NCBI RefSeq assembly: GCF_014930455.1
Contig: NZ_JAAIYO010000001.1
Span: 1,178,001-1,242,000 of the forward strand
Direction: 5' to 3'
Source of the DNA: Corallococcus soli
Lineage (GTDB): Bacteria > Myxococcota > Myxococcia > Myxococcales > Myxococcaceae
Length of the DNA: 64,000 nucleotides
A program made the translations under genes and the position numbers. Positions 27,259 through 35,740 of the stretch are shown in pieces (position 1 is the first letter of the stretch; each line of letters starts with the position of its first letter). Under the pieces are notes generated by a model. The model was not told where the DNA came from. It saw nothing but the letters and a program-made list of their open reading frames with translations, and ran no database searches.

Positions 27259-28579
27259 GCGCGGGCCTTGCGCACTACCTGGACGTCGCCCGGGGCTTCC
27301 AGTCGCGCGGGAGCGCGAACGACCCGGCGTGGCTCAAGACGCTGCGCGCGGAAGCGCTGCGCCACTTCGAGGCGCGGGGCCTGCCCACGTCGAAGGACGA
27401 GGAGTGGAAGTACACGCCCCTCTCCACGCTGTCGTCGCACCCGTTCCAGCCCGCGCGGGACGTGTACGCGGGCGAGGACGTGGCGGCGGCGGTGGCGCGG
27501 CTGGCCCTGCCCGGGCCCCGGCTCGTCTTCGTGGACGGACGCTACGTCCCGGCGCTGTCGGTGCTCACCGGCCTGCCGCGCGGCGTGACGCTCAAGCCGC
27601 TGTCGCAGGCGCTGCGCGAGGACGGCGAGCTGCTGGAGGGGACGCTGGGCCAGCGCACGCGGCTGGGGGCCAACGCCTTCACGTCGCTCAACGCCGCCCT
27701 CTTGGAAGAGGGCGCGCTGCTCACGCTCGCGCCCCGCGCGCTGAGCGAGGTGCCGGTGCAGCTGCTCTTCCTGGTGCGCGGTGGCAACGGGCCGGTGCTG
27801 GCCAGCCCCCGCATCGTGGTGGTGGCGGGCGAGGGCAGCGAGGCCACGCTGGTGGAGACGTACGTGGGACTGGGCACGGAGGCGACCTTCACCAACGCGG
27901 TGACGGAGGTGTCGCTGGGCGACAACGCCAGCCTGCACCACTACAAGCTCCAGACGGAGGGCGACGCCGCGCTGCACCTGGGCGGGCTGTACTCGCGGCA
28001 GGGGCGCGACAGCCGCTTCCAGTCGCACGCCTTCTCCTTCGGTGGCGCGGTGGCCCGCAATGAAGTGCACGCGCTGTTCGCGGGGGAGGGCGGGGAGTGC
28101 CTGCTCAACGGCCTGTTCGTGGGCCGGGGCACGCAGCACCTGGACAACCGCACCGACCTGGACCACGCGGTGCCGCGCTGCTCCAGCCGGGAGCTCTACA
28201 AGGGCGTGCTGGATGACCGCTCACGCGGCACGTTCCATGGGCGCATCCGCGTGCGCGAGGACGCGCAGAAGACGGACGCGAGCCAGACGAACCGCAACCT
28301 CCTGCTGTCGGAGGGCGCGCAGGTGGACACGCGGCCCCAGCTGGAGATCTTCGCGGACGACGTGAAGTGCGCCCACGGCACGGCGGTGGGCCGGCTGGAC
28401 GACACGGCGCTGTTCTACCTGCGCTCGCGCGGCATCCCGAAGCCGGAGGCGGAGCGGATGCTGACGCAGGCGTTCGCGAGCGAGCTGGTGCTCGCGGTGC
28501 CGGCGGGGCCGGTGCGCGCGCGCGTGGAGGCGTTGCTGTCGGCGAAGCTGCCGGGCGGGGCCCGGCTGGAGGTGACGGG

Positions 28580-28583
<4 letters not shown>
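27255..28583 (+). CDS. sufD: Fe-S assembly protein SufD
   Basis: 442 residues with the SufB/SufD core fold in the C-terminal half: HALFAGEGGECLLNGLFVGRG, LYKGVLDDRSRGTFHGRI, NRNLLLSEGAQVDTRPQLEIFADDVKCAHG and the AVGRLDDTALFYLRSRGI ending. The N-terminal part carries DEEWKYTPL, found in SufD. It acts as a structural and iron-delivery partner in SufBC2D. The start overlaps sufC (ATGA). Confidence 0.95.
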
Positions 28584-29805
<1,222 letters not shown>

Positions 29806-29809
<4 letters not shown>

Positions 29810-30258
29810 GTTCGGACCTCAAGGACCTCTACCAGGAGGTGGTGCTGGAGCACTCCAAGCGCCCGCGCAACTTCCGGGTGGTGGAGGGCGCGACGTGCAC
29901 GGCGGAGGGCTACAACCCGCTGTGCGGAGACCAGCTCTCCGTCACGTTGAAGATGGACGGCGACGTCATCCGCGACATCGGCTTCCAGGGACAGGGGTGC
30001 GCCATCTCCAAGGCCTCCGCTTCACTGATGACCGGCGCGGTGAAGGACAAGACGCGCGCGGAGGCGGAGGCGCTCTTCGAGCGGGTGCACACGCTGGTGA
30101 CGGAGGGCCCGGAGAAGGTGGATCCGGAGACGCTGGGCAAGCTGGCGGTGCTGTCGGGCGTGAGTGAGTTCCCGGCCCGGGTGAAGTGCGCGAGCCTGGC
30201 GTGGCACACGCTGCACGCGGCGCTGGATGGCCGCTCCACGTCGGTGTCGACGGAGTAG
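29806..30258 (+). CDS. sufU: SufU-type sulfur-transfer/scaffold protein
   Basis: 150 residues of the IscU/SufU family with the three conserved cysteines in NPLCGDQL, GQGCAISKAS and RVKCASLAWHT, and an aspartate beside the first. The insertion between the second and third cysteines (ALFERVHTLVTEGPEKVDPE) is longer than in IscU, as in SufU. SufU accepts sulfur from SufS in species without SufE. The start is GTG, overlapping the sufS stop as GTGA. Confidence 0.93.
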
Positions 30259-30271
30259 GGGAGGGAACACG

Positions 30272-30829
30272 ATGCGAGGCGCGATGACGATCACCGAGCG
30301 CGACGTGGACGCGATGCTCATCCCCAGCGGGGACAAGGTGTTGCTGCCGGCGGGCTCGGAGTTGACGGTGGTGCAGACGCTGGGCGGCAACGTCACGGTG
30401 CAGGACCCGTACGGCCAGCTCTTCCGCATCGACGAGAAGAACGCGTCGGTGCTGGGCGAGGACTACGCGGCGAAGGCGAAGCCGCAGGCGGACGCCACCG
30501 AAGCCCCCCCCGGGGAGTTCCACGAGGAGCAGGTCTGGGAGCAGCTGCGCACGGTGTATGACCCGGAGATCCCGGTGAACATCGTGGAGCTGGGGCTCGT
30601 GTACACCTGCAAGGCCACGCCGCTGGACGAGGGCGGACAGCGCGTCTCCATCGAGATGACGCTGACGGCGCCCGGGTGCGGCATGGGGCAGGTGCTGGTG
30701 GAGGACGTGCGCCAGAAGGTGTCCTCCGTGCCCGGCGTGAAGGAGACCCAGGTGGAGCTCGTCTGGGAGCCGCAGTGGGACCAGAGCCGCATGACGGACG
30801 TGGCGAAGCTCCAGCTCGGCTGGATGTGA
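30272..30829 (+). CDS. sufT: SufT-like Fe-S assembly protein (MIP18/DUF59 family)
   Basis: 185 residues. The C-terminal part is an MIP18/DUF59 domain with VYDPEIPVNIVELGLVY and LTAPGCGMGQVLVEDV; the conserved cysteine is in APGCGMG. The N-terminal SufT-specific extension contains LPAGSELTVVQTLGGNVTVQDPYGQLFRI. SufT proteins help maturation of Fe-S proteins. It is the only gene of the operon not overlapping its neighbour: 13 bases with GGGAGG precede the ATG. A second in-frame ATG 12 bases later is possible. Confidence 0.92.
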   Translation: MRGAMTITERDVDAMLIPSGDKVLLPAGSELTVVQTLGGNVTVQDPYGQLFRIDEKNASVLGEDYAAKAKPQADATEAPPGEFHEEQVWEQLRTVYDPEIPVNIVELGLVYTCKATPLDEGGQRVSIEMTLTAPGCGMGQVLVEDVRQKVSSVPGVKETQVELVWEPQWDQSRMTDVAKLQLGWM

Positions 30830-30858
30830 AGCTCGGGGGCTCCAGGGCCCCTGACCGC

Positions 30859-31518
30859 TCAGGCCAGGGCCTTGCGGCCCCTCGCCACGAGCCCCAGCGT
30901 GGCCACGGCGGCGAGCCCGCCCGCGATCCACTTGGGCCAGCTTGGAGACGTCACCTCCCGCTGGGCGATGGCGGGCGTCATGCGCTCGGCGAAGAGCGCG
31001 ACCAGGGCGTGCTCGAAGGCGAGCAGGTCGTGTGGCCCCCGGCTGGACACCCAGTTGCCGTCGCGCACCACCGGTTCGTCCGTCCAGTGCGCGCCCGCGT
31101 TCTCCAGGTCGTTGCGGATGCCGGGCCAGGACGTGACGTGCCGGCCCTCCAGCAGCCCCGCGGACGCGAGCAGCCACGGCCCGTGGCAGATGACCGCGAT
31201 AGGCAGGTCCAGCAGGTCCGCGTCTCGCACGAAGTCCAGCGCCAGCGCGCTCTGCCGGAGGAAGTCCGGGTTCATGAAGCCGCCGGGCAGCAGCACCGCG
31301 TCGAAGTCCGCGGCCTTCACCTCGCGCAGCGTGGCGTCCACGCGGACCTTCTTGCCGGGCACCAGCAGGTTCATGCCCCGGATGCGACCCTTGTGGAGGG
31401 AGACGATGGTGACCTGGGCGCCCTCGCGCTCCAGGCGCTTCACCGGCCGCGTCAGCTCCACCTGCTCGAAGCCATCCGCCGCCAGCACGGCCACCCGCAT
31501 CCCTGTCAGCTTCTTCAT
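30859..31518 (-). CDS. DJ-1/PfpI family protein with C-terminal membrane anchor
   Basis: 219 residues. A type 1 glutamine-amidotransferase-like fold with the nucleophile elbow AVICHGPWLLAS (Cys111-His112) and an early glutamate (FEQVE, Glu18), as in PfpI/YhbO-type DJ-1 proteins. After the usual end, about 25 residues form a hydrophobic segment, WIAGGLAAVATLGLVARGRK, which should tether the enzyme to the membrane; most relatives end before this. The family includes proteases, deglycases and hydratases, so the exact reaction is open. I prefer ATG 31518, since GGGAGG lies 9 bases upstream; ATG 31527 directly abuts that site. Confidence 0.85.
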   Translation of the reverse strand: MKKLTGMRVAVLAADGFEQVELTRPVKRLEREGAQVTIVSLHKGRIRGMNLLVPGKKVRVDATLREVKAADFDAVLLPGGFMNPDFLRQSALALDFVRDADLLDLPIAVICHGPWLLASAGLLEGRHVTSWPGIRNDLENAGAHWTDEPVVRDGNWVSSRGPHDLLAFEHALVALFAERMTPAIAQREVTSPSWPKWIAGGLAAVATLGLVARGRKALA

Positions 31519-31578
31519 CGCGCTCATCCTCCCGGTGTCCGTGGTTCTCCGACAGCCCAGTGGTGCAGGGTGTACATG

Positions 31579-31675
31579 CCCCTCCGGGAGGGGAAGCAGA
31601 GGGCAGGCAGGCAGGCGGGGGCTCGGGATTTCGTTGGCCGGCCCCTCTTCGGAGGGCGACATGCTGGCCGGCATG
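31579..31675. promoter_or_regulatory. Two palindromes in the divergent gap between DJ-1-like and Ntn-hydrolase genes
   Basis: CCCCTCCGGGAGGGG at 31579-31593 is a perfect palindrome with 7-base arms around a central G. CATGCTGGCCGGCATG at 31660-31675 is palindromic at 7 of 8 base pairs. Both lie between two divergent starts (31518 and 31741), a place where operators are expected. No -35/-10 pair could be assigned with confidence. Confidence 0.35.
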
Positions 31676-31740
31676 CCGTGGGCCTGGACGGCCTGGGACG
31701 AACAGCTTTAGGTCAGGCTCTCTTCTGGAGGCGTAACGGC

Positions 31741-32955
31741 ATGTCTTCTTCGTTCTCTCCCTGGCTGTACCGGGGCCTGCTGGCGGGCACCGCGCTGCTG
31801 CTCGCTCCGCTGGGCTGCGCCACGTCCAACCAGGCGGGCGCCGCACGCGACGAGGCAGCCCTGCGCATGGACCCGCCACCGCGGGCGAAGCCGAAGTGGG
31901 GGCTGGTCATCCACGGCGGCGCGGGCGTCATCTCCCGCGAGAACCTGTCCCCGGAGCGCGAGGCCGCGATGCGCGCCGCGCTCACCCAGGCGCTCCAGGC
32001 GGGCCATGCGGTGCTGGCGAAGGGCGGTCGCAGCCTGGACGCGGTGACGGCCGCGATTCGCGTGTTGGAGGACTCGCCGTACTTCAACGCCGGCAAGGGC
32101 GCGGTGTTCAACCACGACGGCGTGAACGAGCTGGACGCGGCGCTGATGGACGGCAAGACGCGCGCGGCGGGCGCGGTGGCCGGCGTGCACCACATCCAGA
32201 ACCCCATCGACCTGGCGCGGCGGGTGATGGAGCAGTCGCCGCACGTGATGATGGTGGGCGAGGGCGCGGAGGCGTTCGCGCGGGCGCAGGGCATCCCGCT
32301 GGTGGACGCGAAGTACTTCTACACGGAGGAGCGCTGGCAGGGCCTCCAGCGCGCGTTGGCGCAGGAGCGGGCGAAGGCGGTGCCGCCGGGCTCGGCGCCT
32401 GACACGGGGACATCGCCGCCCGTGACGCCGCCCCCTGCCGTGCCTGGGCAGCCGCCCACGACCCAGCCCCCTCCGGCGCCTGGGAAGTCTCCGGCCTCAT
32501 CGCTGGAGCCGGGCGTGGATCCGGTGACGGGGGACCACAAGTTCGGCACGGTGGGCGCGGTGGCCCTGGACCAGGAGGGCAACCTCGCGGCGGGCACCTC
32601 CACCGGGGGAATGACGAACAAGCGCTTCGGTCGCGTGGGCGACTCGCCCATCATCGGCGCGGGCACGTACGCGGATGAACGCTGCGCGGTGTCCGCCACC
32701 GGGCACGGCGAGTTCTTCATCCGCTACACGGTGGCGCGCGACATCTGCGCCCGCGTGGAATACCAGGACCTGCCGCTGCCGGAGGCCGCCAACGTCGTCA
32801 TCCACGACGTGCTGGCGAAGGTCGGCGGCGAGGGCGGCGTCATCGCCATGGACCACCAGGGCAACGTGGCCATGCCCTTCAACTCCAGCGGCATGTATCG
32901 CGGCTACATCGGCGAGGACGGCGCGCCCACCGTCGCCATCTTCCAGCAGCCGTGA
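31741..32955 (+). CDS. Isoaspartyl peptidase/L-asparaginase lipoprotein (Ntn-hydrolase)
   Basis: 404 residues. The signal peptide ends in the lipobox APLGC (about Cys22-26). The T2 family fold follows: WGLVIHGGAGVI, GGRSLDAVTAAIRVLEDSPYFNAGKGAVF, then the autocleavage site HKFGTVGAVALD with the nucleophile at Thr270, GNLAAGTSTGGMTNKRFGRVGDSPIIGAGTYA and a closing GNVAMPFNSSGMYRGY. Autoproteolysis at Gly-Thr yields the alpha and beta chains. Unusual features are a Pro/Thr-rich stretch of about 50 residues just before the cleavage site and lipoprotein export. A good TGGAGG precedes the start. It degrades isoaspartyl dipeptides or asparagine outside the cytoplasm. Confidence 0.9.
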   Translation: MSSSFSPWLYRGLLAGTALLLAPLGCATSNQAGAARDEAALRMDPPPRAKPKWGLVIHGGAGVISRENLSPEREAAMRAALTQALQAGHAVLAKGGRSLDAVTAAIRVLEDSPYFNAGKGAVFNHDGVNELDAALMDGKTRAAGAVAGVHHIQNPIDLARRVMEQSPHVMMVGEGAEAFARAQGIPLVDAKYFYTEERWQGLQRALAQERAKAVPPGSAPDTGTSPPVTPPPAVPGQPPTTQPPPAPGKSPASSLEPGVDPVTGDHKFGTVGAVALDQEGNLAAGTSTGGMTNKRFGRVGDSPIIGAGTYADERCAVSATGHGEFFIRYTVARDICARVEYQDLPLPEAANVVIHDVLAKVGGEGGVIAMDHQGNVAMPFNSSGMYRGYIGEDGAPTVAIFQQP

Positions 32956-33080
32956 ACCCCGGGGGCGCCCGGGCCCGTCGGCAGGCAGCCGAGCCGAAAC
33001 CGGAGGGCCGCTTGCCCCGTGCCGGGCGACGCCAAAGCTTTGTCTCCACGTTCCCTTCCTTTGCTTGAACGGAGACATCC

Positions 33081-33893
33081 ATGGCGTCGCGCGCACCTGC
33101 TTCCACCCGTCCCCTCGCCGTCGTGACCGGGGCCTCCAGCGGCATCGGCTACGAACTGGCGAAGCAGTTCGCCAGGAACGGCTTCGACCTGGTCATCGCC
33201 GCGGAGGACCCGGGCATCGTGGGGGTCGTCGCCGCCTTTGAGGGCCTGGGCGCCTGGGTGAAGAGCGTGCAGGTGGACCTGGCGAAGGCCGAGGGTGTCC
33301 AGAAGCTCCACTCCACCCTCCAGCAACTGGGCCGCCCCGTGGACGCCATCGCCATCAACGCGGGCGTGGGCGTGGGCGGCGACTTCGCCCGGCAGACGGA
33401 CCTCCAGGCGGAGCTGAACCTCATCAACCTCAACGTCACCTCGTCGGTGCACCTGGCGAAGCTGGTGCTGAAGGACATGGTGGCCCGCAACCAGGGGCGC
33501 GTCCTGTTCACCTCCTCCATCGCGGCCACCATGCCCGGGCCCTTCGAGGCCGTGTACGCGGCGTCCAAGTCCTTCCTGCTCTCCTTCTCCGAGGCCCTGC
33601 GCAACGAGCTGAAGGACACGAAGATCACCGTGACGGCCCTGATGCCGGGCCCCACGGAGACGAACTTCTTCCACCGCGCGGGCATGGACGACACCCGGGT
33701 CGGCGCGCAGAAGAAGGACAGCGCGGAGGAGGTGGCCCGCCAGGGCTACGAGGCGCTGATGGCGGGCAAGGACAAGGTCATCGCGGGCTCGCTCAGCAAC
33801 AAGGTGATGGCGGTGGCCGCGGCGGTGCTGCCCCAGCCGGTGGCGGCCGAGGGCCACCGCAGGCTGTCCGAGCCGGGGTCCGCGAAGCACTGA
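33081..33893 (+). CDS. Short-chain dehydrogenase/reductase
   Basis: 270 residues, classical SDR. The cofactor motif is TGASSGIG (residues 16-23), NAGVGVGG follows, and the catalytic residues are Ser in LFTSSIAATMPG and Tyr159/Lys163 in VYAASKSFLLS. The substrate is unknown; an early acidic residue after the second strand (IAAEDP) hints at NAD(H) or a mixed preference. It stands alone between the Ntn-hydrolase and the GH71/99-like gene, with 125 bases of upstream sequence. Confidence 0.9.
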   Translation: MASRAPASTRPLAVVTGASSGIGYELAKQFARNGFDLVIAAEDPGIVGVVAAFEGLGAWVKSVQVDLAKAEGVQKLHSTLQQLGRPVDAIAINAGVGVGGDFARQTDLQAELNLINLNVTSSVHLAKLVLKDMVARNQGRVLFTSSIAATMPGPFEAVYAASKSFLLSFSEALRNELKDTKITVTALMPGPTETNFFHRAGMDDTRVGAQKKDSAEEVARQGYEALMAGKDKVIAGSLSNKVMAVAAAVLPQPVAAEGHRRLSEPGSAKH

Positions 33894-33921
33894 GGCCCTC
33901 GCGGCTCCGGCCGCCGGCGCG

Positions 33922-35634
33922 CTACAGCTTGATGACCGACACGTCGTCCATGTGGACGAAGTTGGCGGTGTTGCCGGTGAGGGCCCGCGTGTGGAAGCCG
34001 AACTCCAGGAAGCCGCCCGTCACGGACACGGCGGGCGTCTCCACCTGGGTCCAGCCCCCGTACGTGCCCAGCGCCGTGAACGCGAACGTGCACGCGACGC
34101 ACGCCTTCACCTGGAAGCGCGCCATGTCGAAGCCGCCGCCCTTCCGCACCCACGCGCGGACCTTGTAGTTGCCGGACGGGAGCCCGGAGAGCGCCTGGTA
34201 CGTCCACGTCTCGAAGGGCGCGCCGCTCCAGTGCGTCAGGTGGTTCGCGCTGTCGTGCCCGCCGTTGTACGTCTCCGAGAAGGCCGCGCCCGCGGTGTTG
34301 TTGGGCGTCCACGTCGTCCAGCCCGCCATGCCGGACTCGAAGCCTCCGTTGGTGACGGACACGCCCGTGCCACCGCCGCCCCCGTTGAGGATGTTGCGCG
34401 CCTGGGTGACGTTCAGCGAGGCCAGCGCGGCGGCGGCCTGGTTGAGCTGCGCCTGCTTGTTGCCGTCCCCCGCGTACTGCTTGCGCTGCTGGAAGAGCGT
34501 GTGGATGAGCTCCAGCTCGCTCTGCGAATAGGGCACGCCCAGCTTCTGCTGGAGCGACGTGAGGAAGCCGTAGCCGAACTCACGCGTGGGTTCGATCATC
34601 GTCCCCTCGCCGTAGTCGTTCCAGGTGTTGAGCTGAAGGTGCTGGATGCTGGCCGCGTTCTTCGCCAGGTCCAGCGTCTGGTTGAAGCTGTCCAGGCCGT
34701 TGTGGGCAATCTCCCAGGTGGGCCCGGGCCAGCCGCCCGCCGCGTAGAACGACCGGAAGCCCGGGTAGACGGAGCCGAACTTCAGGGGCGACGGATGGGT
34801 GTTGTAGAAGTGCGTGAGGCCCGCCATGAAGTCCGGGTAGATCCACGCGAACTCGCCCTTCGCGTTGCTGCCCGCCTCACCCGACTCGTGCCAGAGCGTC
34901 AGGAAGGTGGGCTTCTGGCTCAGCGGTGAGAAGACGTTCGTCCACTCCCCGGGGGACTGGAACGTCTGCGGCCCGAAGACGAGCAGCAGCGGCGCGTTGT
35001 CCGGCCGGATGTAGTTGGGCTGGTTGAAGTACCGGTCGCGCAGGTACGCCATGTCGTTGCGCGCGGCGCCCGGCTTGTCGGTGATGAAGCCACCGTTGTA
35101 GGCGAAGGTGACGTTGTGGTCCTCGTACACCACCGCGAAGTCCAGCCCCACCGCGGCCGTCTGCGCGATGATGGCTTCGCTGTTGGCCCGGTTCTTCGGG
35201 TAGTCGAACGCGTTGATGGTGCCCGGCCAGTCGATGAGCACCCCGTCCACGCCCGCGTACTTCATGAGCAGCAGCTGGTACTCGATGACGTCCCGGTCCC
35301 CGGAGCCATACGGCCCGATGAGCGGGTAGTAGTGCGAGGCAATCTGCCGCCGCCCGGTGCCGTCCACCACGTCCGGGTTCTGGTTGGCCATGGTCCAGTG
35401 GATGCCCCACGCCCCATTGCCCGACGTGGCCCGCGTCTCGAACCAGGGCATCAGGTGCACGTACACCTTCTTGCCCACCGCCTTGGGGACCTTCACCGCC
35501 ACGCCCGCGCGCCGCGCGTCCAGTTCGGGGCCGGGCCCCACCGCGCCCTCCACCGGAGCCGGAGCGCCACACCCCGCGCCCATCAGCCCCAACAGCGCGC
35601 ACGCCCCGAGCGAAATCCAATCCTGATGTCTCAT
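33922..35634 (-). CDS. GH71/GH99-like glycoside hydrolase lipoprotein with C-terminal carbohydrate-binding-like domain
   Basis: 570 residues. The signal peptide ends in the lipobox LMGAGC (Cys22). The catalytic-like part (about 50-400) resembles GH71/GH99-type barrels: KVYVHLMPWFETR, GIHWTMANQNPD, YAGVDGVLIDWPG, FAVVYEDHNVTF and NTWNDYGEGTMIEPT. Acidic residues in the VDGVLIDW and NDYGEG segments are catalytic candidates. A Gly linker (GGGGG) leads to a beta-rich domain (VTNGGFESGMAGWTTW, to the end) like carbohydrate-binding modules. Predicted to cut alpha- or beta-linked glucan/mannan at the cell surface. The ATG at 35634 and its AGGAG lie inside a long hairpin. Confidence 0.82.
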   Translation of the reverse strand: MRHQDWISLGACALLGLMGAGCGAPAPVEGAVGPGPELDARRAGVAVKVPKAVGKKVYVHLMPWFETRATSGNGAWGIHWTMANQNPDVVDGTGRRQIASHYYPLIGPYGSGDRDVIEYQLLLMKYAGVDGVLIDWPGTINAFDYPKNRANSEAIIAQTAAVGLDFAVVYEDHNVTFAYNGGFITDKPGAARNDMAYLRDRYFNQPNYIRPDNAPLLLVFGPQTFQSPGEWTNVFSPLSQKPTFLTLWHESGEAGSNAKGEFAWIYPDFMAGLTHFYNTHPSPLKFGSVYPGFRSFYAAGGWPGPTWEIAHNGLDSFNQTLDLAKNAASIQHLQLNTWNDYGEGTMIEPTREFGYGFLTSLQQKLGVPYSQSELELIHTLFQQRKQYAGDGNKQAQLNQAAAALASLNVTQARNILNGGGGGTGVSVTNGGFESGMAGWTTWTPNNTAGAAFSETYNGGHDSANHLTHWSGAPFETWTYQALSGLPSGNYKVRAWVRKGGGFDMARFQVKACVACTFAFTALGTYGGWTQVETPAVSVTGGFLEFGFHTRALTGNTANFVHMDDVSVIKL

Positions 35635-35692
35635 GTGAACAGGCTCCTGACCGGAGGACGCTCCCCCGGGCAGGAGCCCGTTAACATGAGAC
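35628..35692 (-). promoter_or_regulatory. Long hairpin sequestering the start site of the GH71/99-like gene
   Basis: Bases 35628-35649 and 35671-35692 are inverted repeats of 22 bases matching at 20. On the minus-strand mRNA one mismatch becomes a G-U pair, leaving one true mismatch. The 21-base spacer can pair partly with itself. The downstream arm contains both the AGGAG site and the ATG (35634), so folding would hide them. The upstream arm holds another ATG (35687) that opens an 18-codon frame ending in TGA at 35631-35633, overlapping the real start. Confidence 0.75.
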
Positions 35693-35700
35693 GCTATCAA

Positions 35701-35722
35701 CCAGGAATAGCAGCAATCCTGG
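35701..35722 (-). terminator. Hairpin after the DUF3857 gene
   Basis: CCAGGA (35701-35706) and TCCTGG (35717-35722) form a perfect 6-base stem with a 10-base loop, 19 bases past the stop of the DUF3857/TPR gene on the minus strand. It lies immediately before the long hairpin of the next gene. It could terminate or slow transcription between the two genes. No U-tract is present. Confidence 0.4.
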
Positions 35723-35740
35723 AATGTCGTGTCGCCGTGG

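Noticed and set aside
32996-33016. GG-N10-GC pattern upstream of the SDR gene
   Set aside because: The spacing fits but the -24 box lacks the TGGCA core. In this GC content GG-N10-GC arises often by chance.
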